From the NCBI RefSeq assembly GCF_029892605.1, contig NZ_JARXWF010000002.1, positions 1-64,000 on the forward strand: DNA of 64,000 nt, read 5' to 3'. Below, piece after piece: positions 47,591 through 56,586 of the stretch. The stretch is from Parabacteroides sp. PM6-13 (GTDB lineage Bacteria > Bacteroidota > Bacteroidia > Bacteroidales > Tannerellaceae). The position numbers were made by a program, and so were the translations under genes. The notes beneath the pieces are model-generated. The model did no database searches. It saw only the letters and a list, made by a program, of their open reading frames with translations, and had not been told where the DNA came from. Every line of letters starts with the position of its first letter. Within the stretch, counting starts at the first letter, position 1.

Positions 47591-49000
47591 ATGGCAGCGA
47601 TTGCTGTTCAAGCCCAACAAAACGGGATCAGTGCTCCGATACAATTTCGGCTACCGGTTGAAATGTATGTACGTAATTACGTGGAGCCCCGCCTAGCAAC
47701 ATGGATGAAATGGGACAGATATGAAGAATCGACTGTTCATTACCAGGAGCGTGTTTCAGATGAAAACAAAAAAAAGAAAATCCAGGAGTGGGAACAGGAA
47801 GCATTGAGCATCTATAAAAAGAAATATGCCGAAACCGTGAATTGGAATCAATTCCAAATTATGGGGGCATATGATCCGGATAACGAGTCAATCTTGCTTC
47901 ACTCCGATTCATTTGGTCAGTTTGCCATCAATGTGCCACGCGGAGTATCAGCACGCTCATTTGTAGAACAATTTGACTCATTAAAGGTCTCTGATGTCGA
48001 CTTCTATTTTTCCGGGAACGATATCGGGTTAGACCGCTTAACATTGGTTTTGCCCTCTTCTGAATTTCAGTATGTTTATGACAGCAAACAACAACATCAA
48101 TATACTGAACTGGACATTGTATATGATCCAGGCCCATTGGAGACTTTTGCCTTTGACGAAGTAGTTCGTCCTGCCCAATTATACGACAGTAATGTCATTT
48201 TACTAGGAGGGTCGGATGTAGATGTAAACATTCCGCAAGCATCACGAATCAATGATAATACATATGTTTCTATTATAGGAAATGAAAATTATTTTTATGA
48301 ATCGAGAACCCGTTTCTCCGCTAATGACGCACGTATCTTTTATGAATATTGTACACAGACATTGGGTATTCCGGCTAAAAACATTTTCAAAAAAGAGGAT
48401 GCCACCTATGGAGACATGCTGAAATCAGTACAATTCCTTAAAGATGCTGCTCGATCAAAGGATGGGGATATTCGAGTGATTTTCTATTATTCGGGACACG
48501 GCATGTCGGATATACGTGAAAACAGTATGTATCTGTTGCCTGTAGATGGTAGTTCTATGACCTTACAAGCGGCATTAAAAGCAGAAAGTTTATACAACGA
48601 TTTAGCTGAAATGAAAACACTCTCTGCTACAGTATTTTTAGATGCCTGTTTTAGTGGAAAATCGAGTGAAGGCGTCCTTGCAGCACTGGTGGATGGCGCA
48701 GGGATTGAGATAACTCCCAAAGAGGAGTCTTTAAATGGGAACCTGGTAGTGTTTAGTGCAACATCGGAAGCTGAGATTGCTTATCCATATGAGGAGAAAA
48801 AGCATCGGCTTTTCACTTATTTTTTATTGAAAAAATTGCAAGATAGCGTGGGAGACATTCCCTACATTGATTTGGCAAACTATCTTATTACGAATGTAAA
48901 ATCTCATGCCTTTGATGTAAATAAGAAGACACAAACCCCCAAAGTACAAACATCTTACAATATTGTAGATGAATGGAAATCATGGAAATTGACAGAATAA
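47591..49000 (+). CDS. Caspase-family (C14) peptidase, signal peptide broken by TAG
   Basis: 469 aa from ATG 47591. The p20-like domain (about 215-400) has the dyad His 303 in YYSGHGMSD and Cys 353 in FLDACFSGKS. An N-terminal beta-rich region (about 15-205) is not recognised. The true start is probably ATG 47549: MKQKIYLFITL-stop-FGMAAIAVQAQQ reads as a signal peptide interrupted by TAG at 47582-47584. From 47591 the leader lacks its basic n-region, so export may fail. It lies between the lipoproteins and a transglutaminase-like gene. Confidence 0.85.
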   Translation: MAAIAVQAQQNGISAPIQFRLPVEMYVRNYVEPRLATWMKWDRYEESTVHYQERVSDENKKKKIQEWEQEALSIYKKKYAETVNWNQFQIMGAYDPDNESILLHSDSFGQFAINVPRGVSARSFVEQFDSLKVSDVDFYFSGNDIGLDRLTLVLPSSEFQYVYDSKQQHQYTELDIVYDPGPLETFAFDEVVRPAQLYDSNVILLGGSDVDVNIPQASRINDNTYVSIIGNENYFYESRTRFSANDARIFYEYCTQTLGIPAKNIFKKEDATYGDMLKSVQFLKDAARSKDGDIRVIFYYSGHGMSDIRENSMYLLPVDGSSMTLQAALKAESLYNDLAEMKTLSATVFLDACFSGKSSEGVLAALVDGAGIEITPKEESLNGNLVVFSATSEAEIAYPYEEKKHRLFTYFLLKKLQDSVGDIPYIDLANYLITNVKSHAFDVNKKTQTPKVQTSYNIVDEWKSWKLTE

Positions 49001-49012
49001 ATAAATAGCCTT

Positions 49013-49168
49013 ATGAAAGCAATAATCGTATTATTTGCAGGGATGACAAGCGTCTTCTCATGCTCTTTGTTTGCCCAAAACAATCGAGATTTCCGGCAAG
49101 AATTTACAAGATTTCAACAGCAGTCACAGCATACGCTTACCCATTTCCGAGATTCGATCAATACCTAG
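49013..49168 (+). pseudogene. 5-prime fragment of the transglutaminase-like gene, ended by TAG
   Basis: MKAIIVLFAGMTSVFSCSLF begins a 51-codon frame with a signal peptide ending LFAQ, then a coiled segment (FRQEFTRFQQQSQHTL). TAG at 49166-49168 ends it, and the same frame continues directly into the 49208 gene (FALYLSKTWEQF). One substitution (for example GAG to TAG) would explain it. Confidence 0.75.
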
Positions 49169-49207
49169 TTTGCCCTCTATCTATCCAAAACTTGGGAGCA
49201 GTTCGAT

Positions 49208-50449
49208 ATGCAATCTCCTGTTGAAATACCCTCAAAACCACGTCCTGTAACAGAGTATTTTTCTGATTCATTATTCACTGAGGACACATTACTTATTGAT
49301 TCCATTGTAGAACGAGAGGACTTGGAGGATATTTCTGTTATTTGGGAAATAAAAGAAAAAAAAGAATCATACTCCCCTCCTCTACATTTTACCTTTTTAG
49401 GAACACCCATTGAAATTCAGCGGTATGAAGGATTTGATGTCACCTTTTCTAACATAGATGAAAAGCAAATTGCTGCCTACTGGGGGCAATTATCTCGGTC
49501 CTCTTACCCCTATTTTATTCATGAAGCTATTCAGCTGCGCGAGGAAATGCATTTAAACGACTGGGCCTTTTATCAATTAATTCTTCAAATGACAGACGCT
49601 TATTTTCCCCAAAAATCGGTGAATGAGAAAACAGCTTTTACCGTATTTATCATGGGGCAAATAGGCTATCGAATCAAATTGGGACGTATCGATGACAGAC
49701 TGGTATCACTCATTGCCTTCCAGACAGAAGTATACGGACGGCATTTTGTCTCTTTTCTTGACGGGAATTATTACGTATTTGGAAATGAGGGGTTTCCACC
49801 GAGTCCGCTCTACTCTTATTCATTAAATTACAAAAATGCCATTGTTAGCCTAAATTTAGCATCTAAAAGACCTATGCGAATATCTCTTGAGATGAAAACC
49901 CGGGAGCTTCTATATCGAAATAAAAAATATGAATTTGCATACAATGCCAATTTGATAGATCTTTATGCTACATTTCCTCAAACCGAATTACAGATATATG
50001 CAGAAAATCCTATCTCCAGTATCACTCGTAAGAGTCTAGAAAAAGAGCTTGTTCCAGAGTTGAGTAATAAAAAAGAGAAAGAGGCTGTAGATTTCCTCCT
50101 TCATTTTATACAAACTGCTTTCCCTTATAAAACAGATCAAGAACAATTAGGAGTAGAAAAGTTTTTTTTCGCAGAAGAGCTACTTCATTATCCCTTTTCA
50201 GATTGTGAAGATAGAGCGGTTTTGTTCTCTCAGCTAGTAAGACGATTTGTTGGTCTTAATGTTGTTCTTTTAGACTATACGGATCATGTTTCCACTGCTG
50301 TACAATTTTCAGACCTTATAGATGGTGATTTTGTACTTATTAAAAAGGAAAAATATATCGTTTGTGATCCTTCCTATATAGGAGCACCTGTAGGAAAAGC
50401 AATGACACATACAAAAAAAGAAGCTGCACGAGTACTTATTTTAAATTAA
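49208..50449 (+). CDS. Transglutaminase-like cysteine protein, 3-prime part
   Basis: 413 aa from the first ATG after the TAG break. The intact gene would be 49013-50449 (478 codons). The C-terminal domain has the papain-like triad Cys 333 (FSDCEDRAVLFSQL), His 360 (TDHVSTAV) and Asp 387 (VCDPSYIG), matching bacterial transglutaminase-like peptidases. The N-terminal 250 residues are not recognised. Without the upstream signal peptide the product would stay in the cytoplasm. It is a second cysteine-dependent enzyme next to the caspase-like one. Confidence 0.75.
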   Translation: MQSPVEIPSKPRPVTEYFSDSLFTEDTLLIDSIVEREDLEDISVIWEIKEKKESYSPPLHFTFLGTPIEIQRYEGFDVTFSNIDEKQIAAYWGQLSRSSYPYFIHEAIQLREEMHLNDWAFYQLILQMTDAYFPQKSVNEKTAFTVFIMGQIGYRIKLGRIDDRLVSLIAFQTEVYGRHFVSFLDGNYYVFGNEGFPPSPLYSYSLNYKNAIVSLNLASKRPMRISLEMKTRELLYRNKKYEFAYNANLIDLYATFPQTELQIYAENPISSITRKSLEKELVPELSNKKEKEAVDFLLHFIQTAFPYKTDQEQLGVEKFFFAEELLHYPFSDCEDRAVLFSQLVRRFVGLNVVLLDYTDHVSTAVQFSDLIDGDFVLIKKEKYIVCDPSYIGAPVGKAMTHTKKEAARVLILN

Positions 50450-50528
50450 ACCGACTTTTATTGTCACAAAATAGTAGAGAGGCAGATGTTGTTATAAAAA
50501 TGTCTAATCAATAAAAAAAGAAAACAGT

Positions 50529-51257
50529 ATGAGAACAACACATTTTTTGATTTTAGGAATGATTATTATGCTAGTAACATCTTGTGGAAGTAGCAAACAA
50601 TCTTCTTCCCAAGAGTTGAATAACAGCTTATCACGTAAAGAAGTCCTACGTAAAGAAGCTCAGAGAAAAGCAATCAAACAAGCTAGAAAAGATGCAAAAA
50701 CGTATGAAAACGAAGGCTTCAAAACATTTATTGGTGGGCTTCCGTTAGAAAAACAAATTGAGAACGCTTGGTTGAAAGCCATAGATATAGATAATGCAGG
50801 ATATCCTGAATATATTGTAGCCAACGCACGGGTTATTGGAGGAAATACAACAGCGGCTAAAGCTCAAGCGATGCATATGGCAAAGGTTGAGTTGGCTAGT
50901 TTAATCAGCTCTAACATAGCAGTATTGATTGAGGGGAGTACTGCCAACAATGAACTTTCACAAGAAGAGGCCGTTTCTTTGAATGAAGTCTTACAAGCAA
51001 GCAAAGAGCTGATCACAGGTGAATTAGGAAGAGTATTAAAAGAATTAGAAGTATATAGAGAATTACCAAATAAGAATTGTGAAGTTATGATCTGTCTCTC
51101 TTATAGCACTCAGTTAGCTCTTGAAGCAGCAAAACAAAGTATGGTTCGAAAAATGGGCGAAGGGACAGAATCTTTACACAAGAAATTGGATAAAATGTTA
51201 GATTTGGATAAATTTGACCCGAATTTAAATACAAATCTAATTATGGATGTAGACTAA
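50529..51257 (+). CDS. LPP20-like lipoprotein
   Basis: 242 aa. Lipobox LVTSC (Cys 19). A Lys/Ala-rich helix (about 35-65) is followed by a domain (about 80-215) with ARVIGGNTTAAKAQAMHMAK and VMICLSYSTQLALEAAKQS, resembling LPP20/FlgT-N-like lipoproteins. The resemblance is moderate. Such proteins often accompany DUF4384 proteins, as here (next gene). Confidence 0.65.
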   Translation: MRTTHFLILGMIIMLVTSCGSSKQSSSQELNNSLSRKEVLRKEAQRKAIKQARKDAKTYENEGFKTFIGGLPLEKQIENAWLKAIDIDNAGYPEYIVANARVIGGNTTAAKAQAMHMAKVELASLISSNIAVLIEGSTANNELSQEEAVSLNEVLQASKELITGELGRVLKELEVYRELPNKNCEVMICLSYSTQLALEAAKQSMVRKMGEGTESLHKKLDKMLDLDKFDPNLNTNLIMDVD

Positions 51258-51283
51258 CCTACCCATATACAAATAAAAATGCC

Positions 51284-52075
51284 ATGTTTCCCATATTCTC
51301 ACACCTAAAATGGATCTTAATACCTATTTTTCTCACAAACTATTTCTCTCTATTTGAGTTAAAATCACAGACAGTTGAGGTTCAGGTCAGTGGGATATGG
51401 GAAATGGCGAATATAACTCCAGAGAAAGCTAGACTCTACGCTTTAAACAACGCCAAAGAAAACGCCTTGCGCGAAGCGGGAATCTCGGAAGAGTTTATCA
51501 TAATGCATACTGGAGCCGTTTCTGACAAAATTACACGCTTTATCAGTCATAGTAATTCGGAGCTTTTAGGTGAAATTGTTAATTATGAGGTCATCGACGA
51601 ACGGATTCAGAGTCAAGGAAAAAGGCATTATTATCAAATAATGATCAAAGCTACAGTAAAAACGGGTAAAGTGAAACGAGATATTGAATTTGATGTACAG
51701 ATTAAAGGCATTAAAAACACAGCATATAGAGATGGTGAGATGTTTATCTTCTCTATCACCCCTACAAAAGATTGTTATGCCACAGTTTTTTGGCTGGACG
51801 AGAGCGGGAATGGAGCCTTAATTTACCCTAACCCTGCTGAACCCACAGAAAAGTTGCTTGCGCAAAGCCATTCTATTTTTCCACGAACACAAAACTATAA
51901 AGCGCGCAAAGAAACCAAAGAACCCACAGAAATCATCTCATTAGTGTTTGTTTTCACTAAACAGAACATTCCTTTCACACAAGATTGTACTTGGGACAAT
52001 ATCCAAAAATGGATAATGGCTATTCCTTCAGACAAACATACACTGAAATACAATAGTATTGTTGTGACTGATTAA
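51284..52075 (+). CDS. Exported DUF4384 protein with FlgT/LPP20-like N-terminal half
   Basis: 263 aa with a hydrophobic N-terminus (about 8-30). The first half (VQVSGIWEMANITPEKARLY, then ALNNAKENALREAG) is an LPP20/FlgT-N-like fold. The second half (about 150-245, MFIFSITPTKDCYATVFWLD, then GALIYPNP) is a DUF4384-like domain, which is often associated with caspase-like or kinase-linked envelope systems. Last gene of the core operon before the RES-like gene. Confidence 0.7.
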   Translation: MFPIFSHLKWILIPIFLTNYFSLFELKSQTVEVQVSGIWEMANITPEKARLYALNNAKENALREAGISEEFIIMHTGAVSDKITRFISHSNSELLGEIVNYEVIDERIQSQGKRHYYQIMIKATVKTGKVKRDIEFDVQIKGIKNTAYRDGEMFIFSITPTKDCYATVFWLDESGNGALIYPNPAEPTEKLLAQSHSIFPRTQNYKARKETKEPTEIISLVFVFTKQNIPFTQDCTWDNIQKWIMAIPSDKHTLKYNSIVVTD

Positions 52076-52130
52076 CCTCGTGGCTTTGATATTTTTATAC
52101 TTTTTTCAAATAACTAAATTGAAAACACGC

Positions 52131-53120
52131 ATGCATAATAACGGGTTTTACAAGTATGACTTAAATTCTCCTGAAGATGTAATTTCATGGAAGCACTTAT
52201 TATCTCATTATTCTCTTGAAGAAATTCATAATCGCTATGAAAATTTCAAATCTTTAAGTCTACAAAACACTGTCAATTTTTCCAGAATAGAATCCGCAAT
52301 AAGCTCTATCTTTGAGATTGATTTGAAGGGCAAAAAAATCTCTCCAGATTTCAAAATCTGCAGCACACCTGAAAAAACTCACCCTAACACACCACATTAT
52401 TTTTTCAGAATCAGAAAATTGTCAAAGGCTTTTGCCTGCAAAGGCAGTATCAATGGCATTAATTTTGGTAGTATTAAGATTGATGAAATAAACTCATTGC
52501 AAGATGTCTGGGAGAGACCCGCAGAACAAATAAACCATTTTCAACGTCTTAGCAAACCTAAAGAATCTGTTCTTTATACGAGTTTAATGTCTTCAACAGC
52601 TATTTTAGAGACAAATATAAAAGAAAAGGACTTTTTCATACTGATAACTTATAAAGGAAAAAAACAGTTTAACTTTAGCGATTGTCGTTATTTTGTATAT
52701 TTCAACCAATTAACAGAAGAAGAAAACATGAAGAGATATATTCTGTTTCAACTTCTCAGAAATGAGTTTACTCGCATCCTACCGTCTTCTTATAAAGAAG
52801 AGAATCAATACTGTTCCGCCTATCATATCTTCAATAAATTTTTCAAACATGATAATACTATATCCATTCAATACCCTTCTACTCGTGGGCTAGGACATAA
52901 TAATTTCGCTTTTTGGGACAACATACAGGATAATTTAGAATTTGTTGGTTTTAGACTCTGTAGATTAGTCGAAAAAGAAGGAACTCAAAGTTCTACTCAA
53001 ATCTTTGCTGATGGGTTTTGGAACTCTGAGTTGTCAAAATTTGAATACTACTCTCCTCATTCAGAAAAATCCAAATCGATATTCGAAGATATGTATCTAA
53101 AAGTTATGATATCAAAATAA
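52131..53120 (+). CDS. RES-domain-like protein
   Basis: 329 aa from ATG 52131; an upstream GTG (52080) is less likely. Three short blocks fit the RES NAD-phosphorylase/ADP-ribosylating fold: YFFRIRKLSKAF (Arg), ESVLYTSLMSSTAILET (Tyr and Glu) and ISIQYPSTRGLGHNNFAFW near the end. RES proteins are usually toxins with a Xre antitoxin. No antitoxin is adjacent and no signal peptide is seen, so it may be a cytoplasmic effector or an unrelated passenger at the island edge. Confidence 0.55.
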   Translation: MHNNGFYKYDLNSPEDVISWKHLLSHYSLEEIHNRYENFKSLSLQNTVNFSRIESAISSIFEIDLKGKKISPDFKICSTPEKTHPNTPHYFFRIRKLSKAFACKGSINGINFGSIKIDEINSLQDVWERPAEQINHFQRLSKPKESVLYTSLMSSTAILETNIKEKDFFILITYKGKKQFNFSDCRYFVYFNQLTEEENMKRYILFQLLRNEFTRILPSSYKEENQYCSAYHIFNKFFKHDNTISIQYPSTRGLGHNNFAFWDNIQDNLEFVGFRLCRLVEKEGTQSSTQIFADGFWNSELSKFEYYSPHSEKSKSIFEDMYLKVMISK

Positions 53121-53128
53121 GTAGAGCT

Positions 53129-53542
53129 TTATCTCTTAGTATTATTTTTCGCTAGCGGTATGAGTTGGAGATTCGAATTTTTGATTGTATTTATAAAGTG
53201 TTCTGCTTGTTTTGGGGGAGTTAATATTGTCCGGAAGTAATGGTATGCTCCTGTTTTGATTCCTTGTTTTTGTGCCTGTTTTGTATTGTACCGGTATTTA
53301 GGGTCTTTAAAGGATGTGCCTTCAGTGGCTTTAATATATACGAATTGTATATTTTTATCAGCGCCTACTTGTTCCCAGTTTATCTCTCCTTGATGGTGTG
53401 ACACATCAATGCCTTGATACCCACGATCTCCCTTCTTACCACAATAAATAAGGGCGATGGCACCGATACATAGAAACAGGAATAGGAATAATGCCGTTTT
53501 CCTTCTCTTAGTCACTTTTTTACTCCTTGTTTCATTCATCAT
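53129..53542 (-). pseudogene. GH25 lysozyme, 3-prime truncated
   Basis: 137 aa. A membrane anchor (about 15-34) is followed by the first half of a GH25 fold: GYQGIDVSHHQGEINWEQV, FVYIKATEGTSFKDPKY and GAYHYFR. It ends LQLIPLAKNNTKR, just before the usual second block with the catalytic acids (LDVE or similar). GH25 domains need about 190 residues, so the gene is cut at the island edge near 53150. The start overlaps the ftsZ stop by 11 bp. Confidence 0.8.
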
Positions 53543-54755
53543 CCATAAACTTATTCAGTATCTCACCCAAGCGTTCGATAAGGGGTTTTTTCTCGATTAC
53601 GACCTGCTCATTCTCAACGTATGGCGGCTTGTTGTCCGGTGCTTCTTCCGATGCTTCTTCTTGTATTTTTACCGGTGTTTGTTTGGGCGATTGTTGGGAA
53701 GTCCGTTTGGGTGGGTAATATCTATCGATAAGCGCGTTCAGTTTGTCCTCTTCGCTTCTTTTATTCTCGATCGATTCCTCTTCCGGTTCAAAGCCGGTGG
53801 CAATAAGGGTAAACTTAATTTCGTCTCCCAATTCATTATCATCATACAATCCCCAAATGACGTCGATATTCTGATCGAGCTCATCCATAAAATCATCCAA
53901 TTGAGCTAATTCATTCACTGTGACAGGATGATTTTCATTTGAATAGATAACAAAAAGAATACGTTTTGCATGTTCAATATCCTTCCCGTTAAGCAAAGGG
54001 GAATTGAGGCTTTCCATGATCGCTTGCTGTAGGCGATGTTCTCCGCTCGCTTTTCCCATGGTCATGATGGCGCCTCCTCCGTTGCGCATCACAGAGTCCA
54101 CATCGCGAAAGTCTCGATTGATCGTGCCATGTATGGTGATTATTTCCGCAATGCTCTTGGCTGCTACCGTCAGAATATCATCCGCTTTCTTAAAGGCCTC
54201 CTTGGCGGGGGTGTTGCCTCCTTCATAGAGATCCAACAGACGCTCGTTGTTGATCACAAGCAGGGCATCTACCTGCTTCCGCATCTCGCTGACCCCTTGT
54301 ATGGCTTGTTTGATTTTTTTCTTCTTCTCAAAAACGAATGGGATGGTAACAATTCCAATGGTTAATAAGCCCATCTCTTTGGCGACACCAGCCACGACAG
54401 GTCCGGCGCCCGTCCCTGTTCCGCCACCCATCCCGGTCGTAACAAAGACCATTTTGGTGCCATCCGAGAACATATTTTTTAATTCATCGATACTCTCTTC
54501 CGCTGCTTGCCGACCGATCTCCGGTTTACCGCCGGCTCCTAAGCCCGAGTCACCAAGTTGTATGCGATTAGGGATAGAGGATTTAGCCAGAGACTGGCTG
54601 TCGGTATTACAAACAGCGAACGACACATCGTAAATCCCCTGTTTATACATATTCTCCACAGCGTTCCCTCCGCCACCCCCAACACCAACCACTTTGATGA
54701 TATTGCTCATGCGGTTCTTGGGGATGTTAAATTCCAACGTATCTTCTATATTCAT
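53532..54755 (-). CDS. ftsZ: Cell division protein FtsZ
   Basis: 407 aa. The GTP-binding tubulin signature [11 protein letters not shown]-terminal [18 protein letters not shown] and T7-loop region [18 protein letters not shown] are intact. A Ser/Pro/Glu-rich linker leads to the conserved C-terminal peptide ([16 protein letters not shown]). It forms the division ring. It stands alone here: no ftsA or ftsQ precedes it, unlike the usual dcw cluster, and the gap upstream (54756-55110) separates it from a divergent serpin. Confidence 0.96.
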   Translation of the reverse strand: MNIEDTLEFNIPKNRMSNIIKVVGVGGGGGNAVENMYKQGIYDVSFAVCNTDSQSLAKSSIPNRIQLGDSGLGAGGKPEIGRQAAEESIDELKNMFSDGTKMVFVTTGMGGGTGTGAGPVVAGVAKEMGLLTIGIVTIPFVFEKKKKIKQAIQGVSEMRKQVDALLVINNERLLDLYEGGNTPAKEAFKKADDILTVAAKSIAEIITIHGTINRDFRDVDSVMRNGGGAIMTMGKASGEHRLQQAIMESLNSPLLNGKDIEHAKRILFVIYSNENHPVTVNELAQLDDFMDELDQNIDVIWGLYDDNELGDEIKFTLIATGFEPEEESIENKRSEEDKLNALIDRYYPPKRTSQQSPKQTPVKIQEEASEEAPDNKPPYVENEQVVIEKKPLIERLGEILNKFMDDE

Positions 54756-55110
54756 GACTGTTCTGCTTTATTGCTTTATGTTATAAATGTATTTCTGTCA
54801 AAGATAATGAAAGTTGAGTGCTGAGTCAATAGTTCGTATAGAGTTGTTTTTAGAAAAATATTCTATCGCGGAATACTTTAAACGAAATGATTTCTACCTT
54901 TGTAGCTATGATGAATCTGACAAACCTCACTCCTTCCTTGTTGGAAGCTTATAAGAAAGCGACAGCTATCGATTGGCTAACGAGCTGATTGCCTAAGGAT
55001 AGTAGTTTGTCCAAACAACTCCTCTCACTTATCTTTATATAATTAGATCTTTAATTAGTTCTGAAAGACCGGAGACCCATATAAGAAGTCTTTCTTCAAA
55101 AAATAAAAAA
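54756..55110. other. Intergenic region with a gene remnant
   Basis: On the plus strand, TACCTTTG (54895-54902), a possible -7 element, is followed by a 26-codon frame (54908-54988, MMNLTNLTPSLLEAYKKATA, then stop). It looks like the 5-prime end of a gene cut short; I do not recognise the family. The ftsZ promoter should also lie here on the minus strand, but no consensus is clear. The remainder up to the serpin gene shows nothing definite. Confidence 0.4.
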
Positions 55111-56586
55111 ATGAAAAAGAAGATTCTATTTTTAGTTATTGCAATGCTGCTCTTTTGCGTAATGGTTCCTGACTTACAAGCGCAAAAGACAAATACGACT
55201 CAATCTGTTTCGGGTATCGTTACCGATCAAGAGGGAAATCCATTGGATGGAACGTCTATTGTTATAAAGGGCAAAAACACCGGCGTAGTGTCAGACATTG
55301 ATGGCAAATACTTAATACATGTTCCCCAAGATGCCATTTTACAGTTTCTTTTTATAGGAATGGAAAGTCAAGAAATCCCTGTAAGCAATCAACAGGTAAT
55401 TAATGTTACGATGGAAGATTTGTTTTCCAAGGGGCTTCAACCCGCAAAACCGATTACTTTGACAACAAAGCAGAAGGCAAAAACAGAAGGGGAAAATTCT
55501 TTTGCATTTAAAATGTTTAAAGAAGTATCAAAACAGAAAGGGGAAAACACTTTTTTTTCACCATTGAGTCTCAGCATGGCTTTAGGAATGCTCTATAATG
55601 GTGCTTCGGGTGAAACTCGTCATGAGATTTGCAATTCACTTGGAATAGCCGATTTCTCTGAAACAGAAGTCAATGAGTATTTTCAAAAAATATCACAGTA
55701 TTTATTGGAGGTTGATCCGACTACAGATATTTCGATCGCTAATTCCATTTGGTATCGAAACCATTTTACTGTAAAAAACCATTTTATTGAAATTTGCAAA
55801 GAATATTTTGATGCGGAAGTTCAATCGCTAAATTTCAACAGCCCAAAAGCTCCCTATACAATCAACAACTGGTGTGCTGAAAAAACAAATAACAAAATAC
55901 AACATATCATAGGAAATGAAATATCACCTGGCGCGATGATGTGTTTAGTCAATGCGCTCTATTTCAAAAGTCAATGGCGAACAGACTTAAAATTTGATAA
56001 GAAAAAAACAAAATTGGCCAACTTTACCCTAAACGACAAGCAAAAGAAAAAGGTAAATATGATGGAGCAGACTTCTTTCATGAGTTATTACGCTGACGAG
56101 CATTTGCAATGTGTTGAAATGGATTATGGGAATAGTGCTTTTAGTATGGTGGCAGTTCTTCCGTCAAAAGACAAGAATATCAATCAACTCATTGAGTATC
56201 TAAACAATGACATCTTGCGGAATGTAATGAAGAATATGCGATGGGGAAAAGTATGGTTGAAACTGCCACGTTTCAAAACAGAAAGTTCATTTTCACTTGC
56301 TCAACCTGTAAAAGATTTAGGAATGAGACACCTGTTTCAAGAAGGCTTTACAAATATCTCCGATGATGATATGTGGGTGTCCGACATTCTTCAAAAGACA
56401 TTTGTAGAAGTGAATGAAGAGGGCACAGAGGCTTCCGCTGCGACAACTGTAGTGATGATTGGGGCTGGTCGTCCAATAAAAACTAAACCTATTCGTTTTT
56501 TCGCTGACCGTCCGTTTCTATATCTGATTCGAGAGAAAAGTACAGGAATAATTCTATTCATTGGACGAATGGACGAACCTATTTGA
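55111..56586 (+). CDS. Inhibitory-type serpin with N-terminal CarboxypepD_reg domain
   Basis: 491 aa. Signal peptide ends DLQAQ. Residues about 30-110 form a CarboxypepD_reg-like domain (SGIVTDQEGNPLDGTSIVIK, then TGVVSDIDGKYLIHVP) as found at the start of SusC receptors. Residues about 130-490 are a serpin: FFSPLSLSMALGMLYNGASG, VNALYFKSQW, FVEVNEEGTEASAATT and DRPFLYLI. The hinge EEGTEASAATT (small residues P12-P9) is the inhibitory consensus, putting P1 near Ala 452. It should trap serine or cysteine proteases in the periplasm or at the surface. The island caspase is a possible partner. Tail-to-tail overlap of 8 bp with the transporter. Confidence 0.88.
   Translation: MKKKILFLVIAMLLFCVMVPDLQAQKTNTTQSVSGIVTDQEGNPLDGTSIVIKGKNTGVVSDIDGKYLIHVPQDAILQFLFIGMESQEIPVSNQQVINVTMEDLFSKGLQPAKPITLTTKQKAKTEGENSFAFKMFKEVSKQKGENTFFSPLSLSMALGMLYNGASGETRHEICNSLGIADFSETEVNEYFQKISQYLLEVDPTTDISIANSIWYRNHFTVKNHFIEICKEYFDAEVQSLNFNSPKAPYTINNWCAEKTNNKIQHIIGNEISPGAMMCLVNALYFKSQWRTDLKFDKKKTKLANFTLNDKQKKKVNMMEQTSFMSYYADEHLQCVEMDYGNSAFSMVAVLPSKDKNINQLIEYLNNDILRNVMKNMRWGKVWLKLPRFKTESSFSLAQPVKDLGMRHLFQEGFTNISDDDMWVSDILQKTFVEVNEEGTEASAATTVVMIGAGRPIKTKPIRFFADRPFLYLIREKSTGIILFIGRMDEPI

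Noticed and set aside
47582-49168. Reassignment of TAG to an amino acid across the window
   Set aside because: The sigma-like gene (40186) and others end normally at TAG, and the flanking housekeeping genes show no internal TAG. Local mutation or read-through is simpler.
38761-53150. tRNA-Pro as an attachment site of an integrative element
   Set aside because: No integrase is present, and no copy of the tRNA 3-prime end is seen near 53.1 kb. Adjacency alone is not enough.
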